DNA from: Enoplolaimus lenunculus
Lineage: Eukaryota > Nematoda > Enoplea > Enoplida > Thoracostomopsidae
Assembly: GCA_030248215.1 (NCBI GenBank)
Contig: JASANG010000513.1
Coordinates: 62,001 to 126,000, forward strand
Length of the DNA stretch: 64,000 nt
Direction: 5' to 3'
The notes below the pieces were generated by a model, which did no database searches, had not been told where the DNA came from, and worked only from the letters and a program-made list of their open reading frames with translations. Numbering within the stretch: position 1 is the first letter of the stretch; each line of letters starts with the position of its first letter. The position numbers were made by a program, and so were the translations under genes. Of this stretch, positions 57,501 to 64,000 are shown piece by piece.

Positions 57501-60463
57501 ATAGATGTTTGAACACATATACCATGACATATATTGCATTTTTATAATTGTCATTGTATTTTTAATTTTCACCGTATTTTTTGTAACATTGTTTATTGAT
57601 TTGCTATTGTTTCTATAAACTTTTAAGTAAGATTTGTCATTCAGACTTCAAATAGGCTATCATCAATCTTTAAATGAAGCTACGTTGAGTTTTTGTCGGT
57701 TGCTTTTTTAGTATTTTTCACCCTATCTAACAGCGGATATGCGAAAAATGGCAACTGCGTTCAATACAACCGTTTCGGGTCTAGAAGAAGAGCTGATGAC
57801 GCTAATACTTGATCGCCAAATTAAAGCAAGAATCGACTCTCACAATAAGGTAAGATCTCATCATTACAACTGTGTTTCCCTGTAGTGCTGGCGAATGAAG
57901 GGCCTAGTTCCCACACTACGTTTAGAAAAGCTGGAAAAGGCGGAATGTAGCTATGTAGAAGTTAAGAAATTATTTTTTTGTATTTTAAAATGCATGTTTC
58001 TGCTTTTGAGCCCTTGCTGGGGATTCGGATGTGAGACACACCTCCTTTCACTTAAGAAACAATAATTGAATTCGCAAATTAAGGCTTGCTGGTAAGGTCC
58101 TTGTTACAATCATACACTATTTGTTTTTCTTAGGTTAAATTTTTTATCATTTTTATACTTTTTGATTTTTTAATTCGGGTTTCCTTTATTTATATATTTA
58201 TTCATTTTGCATTTTGACGTTGTTTTTATTCAGATTTTGTATGCTAAAGACACTGATCAGAGAACGTCGTCGTTTGAAAAAGTGATGACAATTGGTCGTG
58301 AATGTGAGCAAAGGACAAAGGTAAAGTTTGTTTCCTGTGCTTGTTTGTTTGCTTGTTTGTACCAGCTAAGCGGCATGACCGGACCAGACAATAAAATCGA
58401 AGAGATAAGCGGAGGGCTCGCTAGTAATGCGCCGTTCACAATAATTTTCTCAACGGTGCCACAAAATATGCCATAGCCCAAGGCTATCACGCGGTCATTT
58501 TCAAAGTGACCTCGTGATAGCCTTGGGCTATAAGCGAAATCCCTTATAGCTCAGGGCTATCACGTGTCAGCCCCGTCCTCGAAACTCGTGATAGCCCTGA
58601 GCTATCACAAACCTTCTCGAATTTAGCCACACACACCACACACACAAACACAATACAAACGCACACAACGCAAATTAACACACAAACAACACACAAACCT
58701 GTCAAGTTACATATTGTAAAATTGTCAAATATTCGTTTTAGCCCTGAACTAGGGCAACTTTTGTGGCACCGTTCGATTTCAAAGTTGTGAGGAAGATGGA
58801 AAATTTTATGGTATGAAAGATATAGGCCATTTATAACTCTACCCTACCACAGCATAAAATTTCACTGCTAGGTCAGTTGGCCGGTCAGCCAGTTTTACTG
58901 CTAAAGATACGAAATATATAAAATTTTACTGCTAGGTCCATCTTAAAATGCCCTTAACGCCCTTTAAACGCCTGCATAGTCTGTTCAAAATATTTCTAGA
59001 CAACCTTACGCCTGAAAATTTTTCTAAGTCTGTTCAAAAGCGTGAAAATTTTCCCAAGTCCACACAGTGTTTCAAAATTTAAGGTTTGCCACAAAACTCC
59101 TCATAGCACTGAGCTAGCGTGCAGGGCAGAGGATTAAAAATTAAAATTAAATTTGTTGGTATCAAGTTTCATAACACACATAAACATATGTGTGTTATGA
59201 ATATAAATATATATAGAAGAGGAAATTTTGTGCTAGCTCAGGGCTATCACGGGTTTCGAGGACGGGGCTGACACGTGATAGCCCTGAGCTATAAGCGATT
59301 TCGCTTATAGCCCAAGGCTATCACGAGGTCATTTTATTGGCACCGTTGACAAAATTATTGTGAACGGCGCATAATGGGCGAGTGTTGATAGAATTTGCTA
59401 CCTGGTTGTGTATTTTTTGCTTTATACGCATGTAAAGCGTATTTACATGTTATATACGATTTTGTAGGTAAAAATTACAACCACCACTTAAGATTCCCGC
59501 TCCCCTCGGTTGCCAACCGAACACCCCGGTTGAAGTCCCCACTCAGTCGGGACCCAGCAAATGCCCAAACAAATGCCATGATATGCGCCCAAAGCTGGAC
59601 ACCGAAGCTGGATGTAAACTTTAAAATACATGCAGCTGCAAGAAGTGTTACCTAATCACACTAAATTAATGCATGCTAAACAAACTAATGTTGCTGGCAT
59701 GTATAATGGTTGGGTGAACGAATCGTTTTTAGTGTTCAGTGTTAGATCTATCGGGCCAGGGGTGTCTGGAACCCCTAAAATTTAACCCTGTTTAGAAATT
59801 CATTACCAGAGCATACGCAATTGTTTAAAAGCGATATTAAGATCTAGAGCCAATTGTGTGATTCCAAGCAAAACCCGTGCGTATGTCTCTGGTTTTAATA
59901 GGTTAATTTGCAGTTGCAGTGGCGTTACGTGTTGTAGTAGTCCGATATTATTTACCGTAGTAGTTTATTTTTGACTGGTTTTGTATGTTAAGAGTTGTTT
60001 TTTCAGGCCTTGGTTCTACGGGCTGCAGTGCATAAAGCTCAAATTTTTGTAAAAGTGAGTGACGCTGTAATTAATTACGTTTCTACCATGAGAACGTACT
60101 TTTCAACTTAAGATAATCTTACGGGTGCAGCAAAATTGTATTAATCTGTCAAAGAAAAGAATGGCGCTATGTTAGCTCTGTAGTACTTTTTTGCCTGTGA
60201 GTTTTGTATACACGGCACTAAGACGATACCGTAGGATTAATAACTGCTCATGTATAAAACAAGATAATATGTGATAACGTAATGTAAGTGTAATTACGTT
60301 TAAACGTTATCTACGTTTAGCGAATGGACTAAAAACTATGGCGTTGATTTTATTGTTTTTGTTTTGTTTTTAGAGTCCACCACGTGGGGAAAATCAACCG
60401 AGTGATATTGGTTTGACACCTTCGCATAGCAGCAATTCTTCACCGACCCCGAACAATCAGTGA
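51564..60463 (+). CDS. CSN1: COP9 signalosome complex subunit 1, 13 exons
   Basis: Exons: 51564-51644, 51897-52096, 52280-52444, 52761-52896, 53400-53477, 54958-55110, 56296-56390, 56893-56998, 57287-57367, 57712-57849, 58234-58320, 60007-60054, 60374-60463; 1458 bases, 485 residues, all phases agree. The length matches vertebrate CSN1 (GPS1). Along the protein: [18 protein letters not shown] (28-45), [20 protein letters not shown] (about 124-143), [20 protein letters not shown] (Rpn7-type helical repeats, about 149-168), [40 protein letters not shown], then the PCI domain ([40 protein letters not shown], about 339-385) and a C-terminal tail ([14 protein letters not shown]) typical of the family. 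CSN1 is a scaffold of the COP9 signalosome that removes Nedd8 from cullins. Introns 5 and 11 carry transposons. Confidence 0.97.
53595..54834 (-). mobile_element. Tc1/mariner-like DNA transposon, decayed
   Basis: Inverted ends CCGGGTGTTTCAGAGTAACT and CAGGGTGTTTCAGAAGTAAC (read inward from the right) are flanked by TA. The 1240-bp element holds one transposase reading minus. It is inserted in CSN1 intron 5 in antisense orientation. Confidence 0.9.
53723..54710 (-). pseudogene. Broken Tc1/mariner-like transposase
   Basis: The N-terminal helix-turn-helix part begins [20 protein letters not shown] and includes [20 protein letters not shown]. The same frame continues through two in-frame TAG stops into the first catalytic block ([20 protein letters not shown]). 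A frameshift follows, then [18 protein letters not shown] and the second catalytic block ([20 protein letters not shown]). The expected final block with the third Asp (the PDLTPLDFFLWG type) is absent: sequence jumps from WPARLPDF to [12 protein letters not shown]. So the copy cannot encode an active transposase. Confidence 0.88.
58428..59371. mobile_element. 944-bp foldback element with TAA duplications
   Basis: Ends TGCGCCGTTCACAATAATTT and its inverse are flanked by TAA on both sides, as in PIF/Harbinger-type insertion. Each arm (about 180 bp) contains further short palindromes built on GATAGCCCTGAGCTATCAC and TGATAGCCTTGGGCTAT. The middle is CA-rich and non-coding. It begins 107 bases after exon 11 of CSN1. 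Confidence 0.88.
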
Positions 60464-60711
60464 TCAGGATCTGAGTTCTGGAGTTAATAGGAAAACAGAG
60501 AGTGTGTGCCGAGGGAGCTAAACGTAGTGCTGGTTCTTTGGTTCTATATCCATCCGTATGCAACTCTACAGAAACTATGTATCTTCTTTAAACATCGCAA
60601 TCTTTTAGCTATTTTGTGAAGAAACATCCACAGAGAAAGTGTTATTCAAGCAAAAGAAATGTTTTGATTGCCACCTTTGGTTTCATAAAGAGTGGTTTCA
60701 TTTAGCCTAAA

Positions 60712-60717
60712 AATAAA
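60712..60717 (+). terminator. Polyadenylation signal of CSN1
   Basis: An AATAAA lies 249 bases after the stop codon in AT-rich sequence. It is the first canonical signal downstream of the gene. Confidence 0.5.
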
Positions 60718-61329
60718 ATAGTTGTGTATGCTTTAATGCTGGGTGGTGTACGCGTGCAGCATAGCTATATTATTTTGCGTTATAAAGCTTGTTGCAGCGG
60801 TGTTAGCTAATTGATGTGGAAATTCTGATAATTATGTGAAAGTGTGAGATTTATGATTGCAATCAATTTTTAAGATTTATATGATGTATAGATTAGCGGC
60901 TAATTCAAGAGGGCTGGACCTCCGACTATTTAAAAATCAAGTGCAAATTACCGAATGCGCTACACGTTTAAGAAGACGGGCTAAAATACAGCTTTGTATA
61001 ATATGTTTACGTAATATGGTTTTGCTGTTTTGCATTACGTCTAATTAAAATAATTTGTTTACAATTAAACATGAGGCCGGTTTCAAAGTTACGAGCGGTA
61101 AGGTTTCAAATTCTTTGACACTTTGCAAAACGGATAGTGACTAGGGCCCATGTATAGTTGAGTGCCGTCCCAAAATCCCACCGACCCAACTAAAAAATTG
61201 GTACTTTTTGTGGCTTGTTTAGGTTTAGACCGCAGATAGCATTGGGTTAGGCTTAAGTCGAGGCTTTATGAATAGATTTTAAACAAACATAGATTAAATT
61301 TTGAATAACTCGGGCTAAATTTTAGGCTC
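60718..61329. other. Intergenic, no gene seen
   Basis: AT-rich spacer downstream of CSN1. Near 61140 the phrase GGGCCCATGTATAGTTGAGT recalls the end of the hAT-type MITE, followed by a weak TTAGGC-like tract at about 61220-61265. This may be an old remnant of that family. Confidence 0.4.
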
Positions 61330-61872
61330 ATGTTGGGTTCCCGTTCATACCGGGGCAGCTTGGGACACGTTTTGATCCATCCTATTAGACTATTGGGTAA
61401 CATTTTGTCTGCGAATTTTATGTGATATATTTTCAAATGTTTGCATGGTTGGAGTAACATAACCAAATTGTTCTGTTGAATATCATATGATACTGGAATG
61501 TGAAATTTGAATTTTTTAAGTAATTAAGTGGTAGTTGTCGACAATTTTCTGTTGCAAACGTATTGCAGGCGTGTGGTATTTATAGCACATCTGTGCCTCT
61601 GCATGCCGTTCTTTTCATTCATTTATGAGCACCCAAACATTACACCGTTCCGCTGAATATCATATGATTTTCGTTGAAATTTCGGAATATCATGATATTC
61701 ACATAAATGTCCCACAGTACGTGACATACTGTTCCTTCTACACATTGATTATTTGAGAGCAATGGTCTGTAAGCTAATGTCATATGACATTCGAGCTTTG
61801 TCTGTTAACCCTTCATAAGAGCCCGAATTTTAACGTTGACGTCCTGCCCCAGTTATAACGTGAATCCCGCAT
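61330..61872. mobile_element. ATGCGGG MITE, copy 2 (inverted)
   Basis: Ends in CGTGAATCCCGCAT and shares the GGGGCAGCTTGGGACACG and CATATGATA blocks with 4014-4658, but in the opposite orientation. Its left terminus has diverged. Confidence 0.75.
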
Positions 61873-61879
61873 CAGACAG

Positions 61880-62140
61880 AGGCATTAAGAATAGGCTTTG
61901 GTTTAACTTAAATTAAATCTTAAAATGACCCTTGGGCTAAATCTTTTAGAATGAGGACTAGGTTTAGGCTTAGACTTTAGGAGCTGGCTTTGGTTTAAAC
62001 ATAGATTAGATCTTAAACGAATATTGGGCTAAATCTTAGGCTCAGGCTTAAGCTTAGGCTTAGGCTTACGGTTAGCCTTTGGCTTTGACTTAAGCTTAGG
62101 CTAGGCCTTTGGCTTAAGTCTAGGCTTAGGTTTAAGAGCA
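61880..62140. repeat. Degenerate TTAGGC-like tract, about 260 bp
   Basis: Repeated GGCTTAGGCTTAGG, CTTTGGCTTAAG and similar hexamer variants; the longest such tract in the window. It lies immediately before the satellite. Too degenerate to be a working telomere. Confidence 0.75.
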
Positions 62141-62144
62141 TTTC

Positions 62145-64000
62145 ACCTTGTACTATATCCCGAAATACCAAACTCCAATCTTCGACCATATCACCGATAT
62201 ACAACATACCACCGTCGTCCATATCCCGAAATCCCATCTCACGTTCGACCACATCCCGAAATCCCAAGACCCTAAAATCCCACCTTTGAACATATCCCGA
62301 AATCCCACCTTCGACCACATCCCGGATTTCAAATTCCCACATTCGATCATATCCCAAAATCCCGTCTTCAACCATATCTCGAAATCCCACCATCGACCAT
62401 ATCCCAAAATCCCACCTTCGACCATATCCCGAAATCCCATCTCACGTTCGATCACATCCCGAAATCCCAAAATCCTAAAATCCCACCTTTGAACATATTC
62501 CAAAATCCAGAAGTCCCACCTTCGACCACATCCCGGATTTCCAACATCCCGCTTTCGATCACATCCCGAAATCCCATAATTCCAAAATCCCACCGTCAAC
62601 TATATATCCCGAAATCCGAAAATCCCACCTTCGACCATATCCCGACACCTTCGACCATATCCCAAAATCCCACCTTCGACCATATCCCGAAATCCCATTT
62701 CACGTTCGACCACATCCCGAAATCCCAAGACCCTAAAATCCCACCTTTGAACATATCCCGAAATCCCACCTTCGACCACATCCCGGATTTCAAATTCCCA
62801 CATTCGATCATATCCCAAAATCCCGTCTTCAACCATATCTCGAAATCCCACCATCGACCATATATATCCCAAAATCCCACCTTCGACCATATCCCGAAAT
62901 CCCATCTCACGTTCGATCACATCCCAAAATCCTAAAATCCCACCTTTGAACATATTCCAAAATCTAGAAGTCCCACCTTCGACCACATCCCGGATTTCCA
63001 ACATCCCGCTTTCGATCACATCCCGAAATCCCATAATTCCAAAATCCCACCGTCAACTATATATCCCGAAATCCGAAAATCCCACCTTCGACCATATCCC
63101 GACACCTTCGAACATATCCCAAAATCCCACCTTCGACCATATCCCGAAATCCCATTTCACGTTCGACCACATCCCGAAATCCTAAAATCCCACCTTTGAC
63201 ATATTCCAGAATCACGAAATCCTACATGCGACCACATCACGGATTTCCAAAATCCCGCTTTCGATCATATCGCGAAATCCCATAATTCCAAAATCCCACC
63301 TTCAACTATAATCCCGAAATCCGAAAATCCCACCTTCGACCATATCCCGAAATCCCATCTTTAACCATATCTTGAAATCCCAAAATCCCACCTTCGACCA
63401 TATCCCAAAATCCCACCTTCGACCATATCCCGAAATCCCATTTCACGTTCGACCACATCCCGAAATCCTAAAATCCCACCTTTGACATATTCCAGAATCA
63501 CGAAATCCCACATGCGACCACATCCCGGATTTCCAAAATCCCGCTTTCGATCATATCGCGAAATCCCATAATTCCAAAATCCCACCTTCAACTATAATCC
63601 CGAAATCCGAAAATCCCACCTTCGACCATATCCCGAAATCCCATCTTTAACCCTATCTTGAAATCCCAAAATCCCACCATCGACCATATCCCAAAATCCC
63701 ACCTTGGACCATATCCCGAAATTCCAAAATCCCACCTTCGACCACATCCCGAAATCCTAAAATCCCACCTTCGACCATATCCCGAAATCCCATCTCACGT
63801 TCGATCACATCCCGAAATCCCAAAATCCTAAAATCCCACCTTTGAACATATTCCAAAATCCAGAAGTCCCACCTTCGAGCACATCCCGGATTTCCAACAT
63901 CCCGCTTTCGATCACATCCCGAAATCCCATAATTCCAAAATCCCACCGTCAACTATATATGCCGAAATCCGAAAATCCCACCTTCGACCATATCCCGCCA
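62145..64000. repeat. Satellite of 25-bp units, higher-order structure
   Basis: The region is built from variants of a 25-base unit (CGACCATATCCCGAAATCCC plus ACCTT). Landmark variants such as ACGTTCGACCACATCCCG recur at 62241, 62702, 63159 and 63445, that is about 461, 457 and 286 bases apart, showing multi-unit higher-order repeats with local deletions. Long open frames on the minus strand are artefacts of the period. The array continues past the window edge. Confidence 0.95.

Noticed and set aside
61880-62140. A true telomere or chromosome end
   Set aside because: The hexamers are too degenerate and are followed by at least 1.8 kb of other satellite sequence.
62153-63952. Long overlapping open frames on both strands at the right edge
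   Set aside because: They are periodic readings of the 25-bp satellite unit and repeat the same peptides in several frames.

Overview
The window is AT-rich nuclear DNA from an invertebrate animal, with small exons separated by repeat-filled introns. Three features point to a nematode. Most introns end in a short T-run plus TAG or CAG. Three of the four genes have an AG acceptor 3-16 bases before the start codon, as expected of spliced-leader trans-splicing. Many degenerate tracts of the TTAGGC type (the nematode telomere unit) are scattered through the repeats. Conserved gene sequences and the bloated introns would suit a non-rhabditid, for example an enoplean or mermithid, but that is inference; a related phylum is not excluded.

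Four multi-exon genes were assembled by matching reading frame and splice phase across GT-AG introns. (1) Minus strand, 17937 down to at least 6650: a 14-exon gene for an unrecognised, largely disordered, Gln- and Ser-rich protein of about 800 residues. (2) Plus strand, 23418-43451: a 20-exon molybdenum cofactor sulfurase (MOCOS, 1013 residues) with a NifS-like domain and a MOSC domain but several family-signature residues missing. (3) Minus strand, 49591-44267: a 3-exon secreted Reeler-domain protein with a threonine-rich mucin-like tail. (4) Plus strand, 51564-60463: a 13-exon COP9 signalosome subunit 1 (485 residues). Genes 1 and 2 are divergent, 2 and 3 are tail to tail with 815 bp between stops, and 3 and 4 are divergent with about 2 kb between starts. 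They do not form a pathway: MOCOS activates molybdenum hydroxylases, CSN1 controls cullin deneddylation, and the Reeler protein is extracellular.

The rest is mostly non-autonomous DNA transposons (MITEs) of at least ten families. One decayed Tc1/mariner-like element with transposase remnants lies in a CSN1 intron. There is also a perfect-length 17 x 32 bp minisatellite in a MOCOS intron, two tRNA-derived SINE-like stretches, and about 1.85 kb of a 25-bp-unit satellite running off the right edge. No rRNA, CRISPR array or recognisable viral or LTR element was seen.

The observations most worth a second look are: the altered signature residues of the MOCOS protein; two local duplications in the same gene, one an inverted-and-direct duplication of its first exon and one a decoy acceptor leading to a stop between the two domains; hAT-type MITEs that carry telomere-like arrays, one of which landed 12 bp from a splice site and rebuilt it through its target duplication; and the run of phase-2/phase-2 cassette exons in the unrecognised gene.
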